Positions 49,881 through 61,965 of a stretch of DNA of 64,000 bases are shown here, in pieces. The translations under genes and the position numbers were made by a program. The DNA is from Thuidium tamariscinum (taxonomy: Eukaryota; Streptophyta; Bryopsida; Hypnales; Thuidiaceae), in contig OX344754.2 in the NCBI GenBank assembly GCA_947034885.2, positions 13,596,501 to 13,660,500 on the forward strand, read 5' to 3'. Numbering within the stretch: the first letter of the stretch is position 1; each line of letters starts with the position of its first letter. Below the pieces are notes generated by a model. It was given only the letters and a program-made list of their open reading frames with translations, was not told the DNA's origin and searched no databases.

Positions 49881-52800
49881 GATGGTAATATTTTTCGCTC
49901 ATTTTTCAGTCAAAGAGAAATAGAAGAGGAATCTAACACAAGTTGTTTCATAATTTTCGGAGCATTTATAAATTACTTACGAATTTTCAAATGAAATCTG
50001 GAATAGGGTCCTATTTGTGATTTGTAGGCCTTGGAAACCCACACATGCTTAGTTTTAAAAGAAATATGATTTTGTTCAAAAACTAGCATTGTAACATGTA
50101 AAAAGTAATAGAGATGGTTTCTAAATGCGACCCTTTCTAAAATTGAAATGAATGCTTGAACCAATCATTATTTCAGATTGTTTATCATTTGTAAGAAGGC
50201 AATTGGATTACCAGTTCTTAGTTTGAATAAAATTTGTAGATACCTATCCACTTAGTGAGGAAAGAATCCATTATGGTTCTTAAACCATCCATTGAAGAAG
50301 TATAAACCAAATCTTATCATACTTTGATGTATTAGTCAAGAGGCCATTTTCTCACAATTAGGTATCTATTTCACAGCCTCCTATTGGACAGTTAAGAATG
50401 CCCACACTAATTTCAAGCCCTCTTCTATAATTGTGGGCCTAAAAGACCCAATGAATTATTTCACTAGTAACTAAAGAACAAAGAATACACCTTATAGTTA
50501 AATTGTTGGAGTAGTTTGGTGACTACCTTGGTAATGGTGGGCTCCATCCTTGGATTGAAGGATAGAATTCATGACCATGTACCAGACAAATCTCATAACC
50601 AACAAATTTATATCCTCTATATTGCCCCTATCTACAAGTCGAATTTTGTAGTTTACTTTTTAGAAAAGAAATTACAAGGCTAGAGTAAGTCATAAAATTT
50701 TCAAGTTAATTGCTTTGAAGAAAAGTTTACATTACCATGAAGTTTTCAAGCTAAGACAAAAGGCACTAAAGAAAATTCATATCAAACACAAAAGATGCTT
50801 AAAAAAATATAAAAGATTTTAGAAATCCGTTTGGCTACCTTTGCTCAAGTACAAATGAAGTCATTTTGAATATGAAAAACAAGTTTTAAAGGAAAAAGGT
50901 CTAAGTGTTGAAATATAATATGTTGAATAGGCATATCCTAATGTATAATAAATAAAAACTTACATGATTTGAATTTAAGTCAAAGATGTGGGTACATGCA
51001 ACATCAATAAAGTGGCATACAAAAAAGTGGATGAAAGTCACCTATTTTTCAACATGGAAAAAAAATTTTGACCATAAATAAGACATTTCTAGATTTTAGC
51101 TTCCTTTTAAATTAATTCAAGGCAAATCTTGGTAAGGAAGACCTATGACCATATTTAATTCCTAAAGGACCAAAGTACGTTTTTTGGCCAAACAACAATT
51201 TTGGGCAACTTACTATGAATGAAATTTTTATTTTTATTTTTGAAATTTGCACACAATTTTTTTCACAAAATAGCCTAAAGGTCCAACAATTTTCATAACT
51301 TTTGATTGCATTGGTTGAAAAGTTATTATATGATAAGCAAGCAATGTAGGCATTCATAAAAATTCTTAAAAAAACACTTTTTTGAAAAGTTAAAATTTGA
51401 AATTAGTTTTCTAAGTTTTTATATACAATGACAACTTTGAATCATTTACTACTCTAAAATAAACATTGAAGTCCTTTAATTAACTCAATTTTCAATACTT
51501 TAGGAAAAATATTGGATGTAGATTGTTTATTACAACATTACCATTGGAATTGGCATTTTTCATTTTCATAAATATATTATTAAATAACAATATAATATTT
51601 TAAAGCATTCTCTACTTCTTGGTATTTATTATTTTTTCCCTAAGTATATGTACATTCCCAAATGATCTAAAATTTTCCAAACATGTAGCTAACTTGCCTT
51701 GACGAATGAATCCAAAGGGATACAACCATTTGGGGCATTTTTTCATGAAAATGTGACCTTATAAAGTATATCTACCTGATTTTTTGTATGGCCAAAAATA
51801 AAAAAATTTGTCAATTCAAATACTAATATCTTGCAATCTACAAGGTAGAGGTTTTAGAAAAAAATTCTACATCTTCTTAAATCAACTTACTACAAAAACC
51901 TATGATTATATGTGTCAAAAAATGTTTTTATTTCTAAAATTTTGTACTTGTAAAAAAATGGCAATTTTAGAGCTTTTTTGGTGAAAATGTAGTAAAAAAT
52001 CTATAGGAATTAATTGAATTATATAAGCTCTCTTCTATTTACCATTGTAAATGCCTTCTTTCGTATATAGTAAACCTTCGAAAGAAATTAAGGCCTACAA
52101 CAATGTAAGGTAGGAGGCTCCAAAACCGCATTCTACCCTCTACACTAGCCTTGAATGGCCACTTACCTTCATTCAAAATTGGAAAGATTTTAGAAACAAT
52201 CAATGGGATTTGAACATTTTGTTATTTGGGGCATTGTATATAGTTTGTAAGGGAGTCTAAGGGTCATATATAAGTATCATGTGCTTTCAACTTTGAAAAT
52301 TTATAGAATATTGTCACTACAAAGGAATGGGGTGAATTAAGTGCGATTTTGAGTGTAGATATGTATATTGGAAGGTCTTGTACTTTCAGTAAGAATTTAT
52401 TGAAAACCTTATACCTAGACTTGCCTTATAGTACTATACTAATCGGCTCCTAGATGACCATTCAACTCAGAAATGCATGACTTTTAAGCTCCGAAGATAG
52501 ATAGCGCTCTCCGTCCATAATAGTTACAAGAGGGTGAGTTTTATTTTGACTATTGAACACATGTTGGCACTTGGTGGTTTTTGATGTCGTGCATAGCTCA
52601 TTTGGAGGTGCTTGTGCATCCAATGGCTTGTCGTGGCCTTTTTGAAGTAAAACATTACAAAAGACACGTGTACTTCTATAGATCACACATTTATAGTTTG
52701 ATAAAAAAACATCAACGACATGAGTTTTTTATTTATTTAAATATTGCTCTATTGTCATTGCTATATCTATGCATAGTGTTCCCCACACTCAACTTCTCCA

Positions 52801-53640
52801 CATTGGAAGGCTTTAAAGCGGTGGTGATTCCTTGAGACCTTCAAAACAATCTATCTTCATAACTACTTAGATACTACCTGTACAATGTTGTCCTTCCTAT
52901 ACTCTTATAGATATGAAAGTACAAGAATCCACAAGGTTCTTGGCGCAAGCCAATGAGTAGCTACCAGTGAAGTGTTGCCATATGAATTATATGTACACTA
53001 GGTTGTACAAAAGCATGTCCAACTACAAAATACTACAACCATTGGCTTGGTGGATTGTGAGATTCTTCAATTGTTGTGTGCTAGAAATGGACAAACTTTA
53101 GATCCTCCACTGGTTGTGTACAAAGTGACTTTAATGCAATGCCACCTTTTGGATTCACTTTCTCACCGTACTTAGACCTTATCAATCCTATTACAATAGC
53201 CTTTCCAATCTCTTATTTTCTCTTACTAGTGAATGCGAATAGTCGTACTAAGTCACCACAATCCATTTGCAATAGTAACATTCAGTTAAAAATCCCCACG
53301 ACTTCAACATCTACATTATAAGGTCAATTTGAAAGTGTGGCTCATATAACATAATAGACTTTGAAAACCAACAAGCTTAATAACAAATAATTGTAGAGCA
53401 TGGGATTTTTCTTGTTTCAAGGGATTTTCAAAAAAATAAGGTACATCTCTTGAGTAAACCATGGACCATATGCTTCAAAAAAATTTAGAAGAATGTAGAC
53501 AAACTCTATCAATAATGGTGCATGACTAATACATTACAATCAAAAGATGACATTGACTTTGATGAAGCACTGTAAATTCCTTAAAGCTTTCGCTATATAC
53601 TTTGAAATTTCAAACTCTTGCTTCGCACCGTATTGCACAA
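49881..53640. other. AT-rich intergenic DNA, no gene seen
   Basis: Stop-rich on both strands; no repeat structure or RNA gene was recognised by eye. Confidence 0.5.
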
Positions 53641-53865
53641 TCAAACGCTTGCTATGAGGTCATTCACAAAAATTGTATGTGCATGCATACTGCTAGAGTC
53701 CATTTGAATTCCACTTAATTGGGTTCCAAACTTCTCCAACATCATTTCCAACCTCATAAAACTTCCATACAAAGCTTTATGCCTACCTAAGTTCATATCC
53801 ACTTTTGTTGCATGCAAACTCTTAGAGGACGTGTGAGTACTATAAGCCACTCCCAGGTAGATCAC
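53641..53865 (-). mobile_element. possible LINE reverse-transcriptase fragment
   Basis: A 74-codon open frame beginning IYLGVAYST and continuing with LHATKVDMNLGRHKALYGSF resembles the segment after the reverse-transcriptase core in some non-LTR elements, where YLGV is followed by a helix with a GR-alkyl-AL motif. There is no recognisable core polymerase motif (YADD) next to it. At most this is a small relic. Chance similarity is quite possible. Confidence 0.3.
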
Positions 53866-56374
53866 TCTTTGTATATTTCATACCCCCCCCCGTGCGGCAA
53901 GGGGATATTTTTTGGGGGGCTATTTATCTCAAAGGCCCAAATAAATAGTCCCCTATAATTATATAATTTGTAAAAATGTCCTATATTATGACATCCTATA
54001 TTATTTATATTATGTAGGTGAGATTTTTTTTCTAGGGTATTTTCTTTATAAGGGAAAAAAAAGAATTGAGGAGAAAGTTAAAAAGAAGAAGGTAAGAAAG
54101 AAGACCAAGAAAATTTTCATAAAAAGTTAGGATATTTCCTTGGCTCAATATTCTTTTCCATTGTCACATCTTTTTTTGGTATACACAATTTTGTCAAGTG
54201 AACCAAAAACAAATGGCAATTTTACCGCTTACAATACACAAAAATCCAGAAACTGAATGTACAAGAACTGCAATGCATGAAAACACAGTTTGACAATGCA
54301 AGAAAAGGAAACAATAGATTGACAAGAATTGCAATGCATTGAAAAATCAGAGAATGTAATCCATGTATTCAAAACAAGAATAAATCCACTAAAATGAACA
54401 AAAGGCACTGTCTTTCACATGCCATAGAAGAATGGTTCACAGATACAATTCAATGTCATGAAAAAAAGAAAACCTGAAACAAAAACATGTACTTAGAATA
54501 GTTCATTCACAAATGCTCAAAAATGCTAAGATACACTATAGCCTCATCAAAAATAGTTCATGCATTCATATGCACTGAACTGCCCCAAAATTGGCCTCCT
54601 ATCTCAGTAATGGTGTTATCCAAATACTAGAATTGCTCGTGCTGCCACCAACACTAGAGACTACATACTCTATTAACCACCCTGATTTCAGACACCTTTA
54701 TAGCTCAATGAGCTCTTCTGTGCCCAACTCGGCAAATGAATATGAACTGAGGCAAGGTGCTATCTCCACTTGCAAAATCCAAGACCAAGAAAACAAAGCC
54801 AAATTCTCCTCAACACTATGAATCTTCACAAGCTTCTGATGAGGCACTCTGTTAACATCGTATTGATCCAGCTTGCAGGTTGCAAAGTCTAGAGTCTTCA
54901 CCACTGCATCACGAATTCTCTGGTTTACACCTGCATAGTAGAGGAACACATCCAGTGTTGCTATTAGAATAGCACAACACAACAATCAGCTACAAATATT
55001 GTATACTAATACTCTGATTACTTTGTACTCTACAGCCAACTCTAAATACAACTGACCCTACTAAATGCAATTTTGAGGATCCTAATCTTTAGTCCTTAAA
55101 TTATATGTAAATTTTTTTAATACTTTACATTTTTTAGCTACCTATTTTACTTATAATGCATCTTTTACTTTGAAAGTCCCCTATTTTATTTGTAAGTCCC
55201 TTATAAATTTTACCTTGAAACAATAAAATCCATACTATATTATGCTGCATGTGGTTTTTAAAATGTGGGAAGGATCTACCCTCAAAGCCACTTCAAAGTA
55301 GTTGTCCTGATCCATTTCCAACTTCACTAGAACTACCTACAATACAAAAGTAAAACTACTCTTACTAGAAATATCCATCAAACCCCATAAATTCATACTC
55401 TAAGATTATAAAACAATCTTGACAAGAAACAGGACTTCCCTAACATTTGGTGCGCTTGAACTTATCTACTACACGTTTGAACACTTAACTCTTCCAATGT
55501 TGTTCTCGAAGTCCTAAGTCATTCCTTCTTCTTTACTCGAGCTTCGAAAAGAATCATCCACTAGACTTGCAATCCTTGATAATTTAGATCTGCGTTGGAT
55601 TGATGACTCCTGACAAGATGCTATCCTTGGATTTTGGCGGCACTCCCTCTGTCCATTCTCCAACGTTGTTAGAGGCTTCTCCTTCCGTTCTCCCTTCGGT
55701 TCATGTATGTTATTGCCTCTTAATAGTGACTTACAAAACAATCAATGAAATAGCACTTCTATGATTCCAACTTTATGAAAATATTATACAATACATGCTC
55801 CTGCGACCTACATGCACTTTTATTTAATGTCTACTCGAGTACTTGTTTAGCAAATGTACTCCACCATATTTGTTTAAGTCAATTGATTATTCTCCAAAGA
55901 CATGCGGGATTGACAACACAAATTCATTTACTATCAATGAGCACCTGGAATTATCTATGACAATGACCAAACTCGTCTAATTTTATCTTCATTCAATTAA
56001 AGTTCACGTGGCACTACTACTTGCATGGCAGCTACACACCCATCACTTATTTATCCTTGTAGTGTTTAAAATTAGATTGGTTTTCACTAAGAAATTCCCG
56101 TTCAAACGTACCTACAGAACTATGAATTAGTACTATACTTTCACTGCTCACTTGAAGTGAGGACAGGGACACAACAACCTACGGGGGTTTTTTTAGGCAA
56201 TAAACAAACTAAAAGCAGCCAAAAAAATTCTTTTGCACCAAGCCTTTAGAAAAATTTGGAGGAAAAAAACTTTAAAAAGCCAAATGTAAATTTTCAATTA
56301 CACCCTAGTAGCCACTACCTTAACAAAAACTACTAGGATTTGCCACCCTATCACCACCTATCTAGATGTTGATT
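53866..56374. other. intergenic DNA with unrecognised open frames
   Basis: A C9 run at 53884-53892 is followed by AT-rich DNA. Frames at 54698-54985 (-; contains YYAGVNQRIRDAVVKTLDF) and 55514-55741 (-) are the most protein-like in composition, but I recognise neither. They could be degraded gene pieces. Confidence 0.35.
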
Positions 56375-56657
56375 CATTAGAAGAAATCTGAGGCCTCCAA
56401 AGGGCCGTTTCGGAGTTATTCCCCGAAATTGTTCCCTAACTACTGGCCGCTGTCAGGGCGGCATTTACCCAAAAATAATAATAATAATAATAATTTTTTT
56501 TGGGACCTGAAATATGAAAAAAAAGCCCAAAATTTCTTTTAAAAAAAATTACGTGGCACTCTCTCGACCACGTCGGATTTCAGTTCACGGGCCAGAAACT
56601 GCATTCCCGCAGTTCGGGAACTCGCAGTCTTCTAATGCCCTCAGATTTCTTCTAATG
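56375..56657 (+). mobile_element. CATTAGA-family MITE, copy 2
   Basis: 283 bp with inverted ends CATTAGAAGAAATCTGAGG and its mirror. The core near 56553 reads GGCACTCTCTCGACCACGT, almost identical to the copy at 15.07 kb. It contains an (AAT)n microsatellite at about 56471-56495. GC-rich subterminal parts carry GTTCCCGAACTGCGGGAATG-type sequence, also related to copy 3. Confidence 0.75.
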
Positions 56658-58742
56658 CAACAACTTTACATTTGTAATTGCCTAAAATATACTGAAGTTG
56701 GGGATATAGGTATAGACTGTAGCCACATATACAAGGGCACCTTCATCCTCTTTTCAGGTTTTGTCACTTCCTTTGAAGCTACAATTTTTTTTCTCTCAAT
56801 TTTACTTGACTTTTTCTACCAATTGCAATCTTTGAGGTTGCATTTTTGTTGCACAAACCATTCAAAACTTCATGCACATGAATTAGGAAGATATTAGACT
56901 TTGAAATCCAAGTACATGAATGAGTTGTAGTTCATGTGCATGAACTTGTGAGTCATAGTTTTCATAATTTATGTGCATCCCATTTTGCACCATTTAGTTG
57001 TCCTATTTTGCACCAATCTAAGAGTTGTAGTTGGCAAAAATGTTTTTTGAATTTTTATTTTGAAGCCATACAACTTACACTAATTCCTAACTTGAAGCCA
57101 AATATTGGACCAAAAGTAAATTCGAGTATCGCCTAACCTCAACCATTTACTTCTCACCTGGAGTCCAAATCCAGATTCCCTTAAAATTAAAACAAGACGT
57201 GTGGGACCTTGAGAATCATCCACAAAATCACATGTAAAAAAAGGTGGATCTATGTTTTTTAAGAAAAAACATCTATTAATAGTCTTTATCCCTAAAGTTA
57301 TGAAAAGAACCATATACTTGCAACAAATAATGTTGATTATCTGTAATTTATTTGTAATGAATGCCTTTTGGAGGCATAAAACCTCTCCAACATCTTCATA
57401 TAGGTAGGTAGCAATTGAAGTGTTGTTTAGGAGAAGTTCAATTGTTTATCCTTGAAGGACACAATGTTCCATTACTAAGTTAGTCATTGAAATATTCCAC
57501 TCAAGTGTGTTATTTGTTTATTTATTTATCAAGTAAATAATGAAGTCATCCATCAATACTTCTAGTCCTTAGCATCCTTCAAGAATTCTATAAGATGTGT
57601 AGGCCCCAAAGAATGACCTACAAAATTATATATTGAAGAAATGTGGCTCTATTATAAAGATTATTTTTTTCTATATTGATAGTCTTTGTCTTCAAACATT
57701 GAAAATAACTATATAGGTGCAATAATATAGACTATCTTTACTGATTAATGTTTAGATTTTTGGGATGAAGTGGCATAGAATTCCTACATCTTGTTGATAG
57801 TTGGAGGTTGAAATATTAGTGGTCTTTAGAATAGGTTTAGTTGTACAAACCTTTGTTTTTTGAATTAAAATTTAGGCATGCTAGAAGGATAGATCCTTCT
57901 AATCATCATCATATAAGTTGAATATTTCATTAAACAGGATGTAGAAAAAAACAAGAATTTCAACTTCCAAAGTTCCATTGGCCCTACAAGGCCAAATTGT
58001 GACTTTGGATAGGCATATACTTTCAATATTTTTTGTAATTTTTCAAAACATTTTTTGAACCTAAAAAATCGTATAAACTTCTTGGAAATATAATTTTTAT
58101 TTCCATCAATTCTTGAAAGCAAAAATTGTGGTACAAAAAGTTGAAAATAAAGATTGGTGGACAACCCCCAAAAAATCTCAAAAAATAAAATAAATTTATA
58201 CATTTTTTGTGTACATAGGAGGCTTTGGTTCATTCTCTTTGGAATAGAGATGAGAAAATTATAGGCAACCTATAAGCAATTTCTTTAAAAAATAACTTAT
58301 AAAATTCATGTTTTAATACAATTTACACAAATTTTCAAAAGCAATTGTGTCATAAAGTTAATTATGCTTGCTAGAACAATCTCACTATTGAAATTATTGT
58401 GTTTCAATTATATCTTAGAACTATTATCAATTTAGATTTTATTTCAAACTTCAATGCACTTCTACTGAATAATTTTTTAAATAATTTTTAAGAATGAAAT
58501 CTAAGTATGCTTTTTTTTTAAATTTTTTCCACAACTTTCAAGTCAATTTTTCAACATTAAAATATTTTAGTTCAACATATATTGAACAAAAGAATTTCAC
58601 AAATGACAATCAGAGTCATCAAAAATTTGGAATTATTCGTAAAGTACACTAAACCGGGGTTTAAACCCATGAGTTTTGTGAAAAAGCTGGTTGAGTTAAA
58701 AAAAAGTTGAAATAAAGTGGGTATGAAACCTATTTTTCCATC
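56658..58742. other. AT-rich intergenic DNA, no gene seen
   Basis: Only short AT-rich frames; nothing recognised on either strand. Confidence 0.5.
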
Positions 58743-59037
58743 CATTAGATGTTTTTTGTGGGGTCAAGAAGACTGCGAGTTATCACAACAGGGAACAGGT
58801 TCGGCCAGGTTCGGCAAGGCGGTCTGACGTGGCCGAGAGACTGCCACATCATCGATCCAAAAAAAAAATTAAAATTAAATTTTTTTTTTGTATTTGAAGA
58901 CTAAAAAAATATTTATTTATTTATTTATTTTTTTGAAAAAAAAAATCTGACAGCGGGCCGCTCCCCTTGCTGCGGGGAACAGCTGCGGGGGAACAGCACT
59001 GGAACAGTCTTCTGTAGGGGTCAAAAAACATCTAATG
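58743..59037 (-). mobile_element. CATTAGA-family MITE, copy 3
   Basis: 295 bp. The left end is CATTAGATGTTTTTTGTGGG and the right end, reversed, is CATTAGATGTTTTTTGACCC, both followed by AGAAGACTG. The conserved core lies on the minus strand near 58830 (GGCAGTCTCTCGGCCACGT). The interior has A/T homopolymers and a TTTA repeat. Its best-preserved ends suggest the youngest of the copies here. Confidence 0.8.
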
Positions 59038-61965
59038 AAAATGGTGCCTAAAAAAGTTTGGTCCCCACATTTGAAGTCGTGTGACATAAGTATCTTGCAA
59101 AAAAGTTTAATGCTTCAACTATAGTTGCCTTCTCAACTTCAAAAAAAGTCATGCCCAAAGTGGCGGGGACTTTCCAAATAACTCCAATGTTCAAAAAAAC
59201 TTTTCTTGTGGGACCTTGATAATCACCTACAAAATCATATATTGAAAAAACTTGAATCTTATTTAAGCATCAAAAATCCAATCTTGAAAATACTTAATTA
59301 TGGTTTTTAGATCAAAGATTTTGTGTAACTTGTGTCCTTTGCAATCTTGATTTTCTATAGTGTTGAGGGCCTTTAGAAACATGTCTAGCAACAACTACAA
59401 GGTGCTTCATATGGGCAAGGCCAAGCTTTGCAAAGAAACCTTGGCCTTGCCTATGTGAAGCACCTTGTAGTTGTTGCTTCCTCAAATAGTAGGATTCACT
59501 ATGCACTTGGGTGCTATGAAGATTTGTTCATGAAGTGGGACCTTAGGTTTCCTTGTTGAGGATATTTGAGTTGAAGGTATTTGGGTTGAGGAATATGTTT
59601 CCAGAGTCCAATTGTTGTGACCAATCTTTAAATCATCAAAAATGTCAAAGTTGATAAGATTCACAAACTACACTCAAATATGATAATTTTTGCATGAATA
59701 TTGGATGACTTAATGACAACATATTCCTCATGGGGAAAACTTTAGGAGTTTTTTAGTAGGACAAAGTTAATAATCGACATAATCAATCAACAAAAATATG
59801 CTAGAAGAATGCATTTGCAATGTTGGCAATCAAAAGTGATGTTAAAAGTAGGGATTTAAAGATGAAATAGATTCCCACTAGTTGAAGTTGGAGGCCATTT
59901 TACTTGAGGTGGCAAAGTTGTCATCACAAAATGTAATTGCACATAATGACAATGAAGTGATTGTAAGTGATCTTGATAAAATTGAGTTGAAGTATTATTA
60001 CAAAACTAGTTTTTTAATAGCTAGACATGAGCAACCTACTAATCTCAAGTATCTGCTTTGGCTTACTTCCAATTATGTTCTTATAATTGAGTAGAATTTA
60101 TCTTCTCAATACTTCTATCTTCAAAGATAAGTCAACAACCTCAATCTAGACCTACAAAACAAGAGTTCATGTTGACTTGTAGTCTCCAAATCCTTTGCTC
60201 CAATCCAAATCTTAAAACAGAAAAACAAGCTTGGAATCTTGAAGAGAGATATTCAAATTCAAGTGTTGCTTGATCACAGAAGATGTCAACTAAAAATCAC
60301 TACATATATTGTGAGTTCAATGGAGTATGTAAATGGAAACTTGGCAAATTGATAAATTGAGAAACTCTCCAACCATTCTTCTATCCCTACATGCTTATAC
60401 TTTTGTACAATTGTACATTTATACTCTCCAAAAATAATAATAAGATAAAATTGGATCACAAAACACAAGTCCACCATTTATAACTAACAAACAACTAAGT
60501 TTGTCCTTGTAGCACTGGCTTGTTTTTCGTCAAGCTTCTGAGGTATGCACCGCCTTTCCTTGTCACAATACAATCATTGAATTGATCCACAACAACGTTT
60601 TCAAACAAGTGACCACATCCAATCTGCAAATCTTTCTAAACATCAAAGATCAATGTGTACATACTTCTTGTGAAGTATTTCTGTAGCATACCTTATACAA
60701 ATGCACTCACCGTCGATCGAGGATGAGCAAACCTAAAAATCAACATCAAAGCCTAAAGTAATAAATATTACGTCCTCTATTCGATTGGGATAACACAAAG
60801 TGATGGATTGCCAGACCTGATACTTCACTTTGATCTTCATGAATGGAGGCTACGACTAAACCTAAGAATTTACCTCCAAGTATCTTCAGATATGGCATGC
60901 TGTTGATGCACTTGTAGAATTAGACCAAGCATTTGCTTTATTTCGCACAACAAAATTGTTAGTATATTCACCTGCAATTTCATAATGAATGCAAAAGAGG
61001 TTGCAACTGCAAAGAGGCATACAGCTTAAAAATTATAGACACAAAATTTACAGTACCTCAGCTTAGAGATGTGAGCACAAGCTTCAAAGTCCATCAAATG
61101 TTGCCTGCCTGCATACCATTAAACCACAACAAAATGACAACGACTGAAAATGTTGATTGGTTCGAAAATATTAATCAATAGTTCAATCGGTTCAAAAAGG
61201 ACGAGTGTTAGGTTCCAAAATTGGATTTGCAGGAAGCTAAGAGTAGAAGAGGAGTTGGAAAAGAGAGGATTTCACCAACCTTGTCAAAGCTCATATAGAA
61301 TCTTCAACAGCAACTATACAAAATTTTCCATCAGAAACCTCACATAAGACTCAAATTACAAGGGATTGTTGAGAGAAACCTTGCATTTGCAAATGGAAAC
61401 CAGCAAGAGCAAGTAGGAGTCATCAAAGTTTCTAAAGCATAGAAAATGAACAACAAGCAAGTCCAATAAACCACTATACTCGGATAAGCAAGCACCACAT
61501 CTTGTAAATGTCAAAACCTTCATTGCAATCCAAACATGTCCTCTAGAGACACATCACCACAAAAGGAAACCATTGTCACCACACAAATTGGAACTCACCA
61601 CTTGGTCAGCCGGCAGCCCCAATGCTCCCACAACTCACAAATCCCACAAAAACATCAATCTCACAATGCCCTAAAATTCATATTCCACCACAAAAGGAAA
61701 GGCACGGTGTAGAGGAAAAGTTTTGTGGCAAAAATTTCCTAGTCAAGATGGTGTGCTCCCGAAATCCAATCTGAATGCGATAGCATTTCTTGCTATAAAT
61801 ACCATGATGATCAATATAGACGAGAAGAAAAAGAAAGCAAGAGAATTAGCGACGGCGAGAAGAACATTGTCATCCTATTGTACCGTCAGAGCAATGCTCC
61901 TCTTCCTCAAGGTGACTGACACTCCGACACCATCTCCTAAAAACATAGACTGTCTACATTCTTGG
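59038..61965. other. intergenic DNA, hairpin but no recognised gene
   Basis: AT-rich to about 60480, then moderately mixed. An open frame at 61723-62001 (+) is lysine- and threonine-rich and not recognised. The notable item is the hairpin at 59388-59477 (separate entry). Confidence 0.4.
59388..59477. ncRNA. microRNA-like hairpin (candidate)
   Basis: Two 38-base arms (59388-59425 and 59440-59477) are reverse complements with two mismatches, separated by a 14-base loop. The left arm begins GCAACAACTACAAGGTGCTT. GC is higher than in the flanks. The size suits a plant precursor that Dicer-like enzymes could process, or a very small MITE. The near-perfect pairing would suit a young locus or siRNA hairpin rather than an old conserved microRNA; I recognise no known microRNA in it. 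Confidence 0.4.

Noticed and set aside
49421-49994. Open frames of 150-164 codons on both strands upstream of CNX3
   Set aside because: Mutually overlapping, no recognisable motif, and located where the CNX3 promoter and leader should be.
54698-54985. Minus-strand frame with protein-like composition (YYAGVNQRIRDAVVKTLDF)
   Set aside because: I recognise no family and see no splice context; kept only as a note in the intergenic entry.
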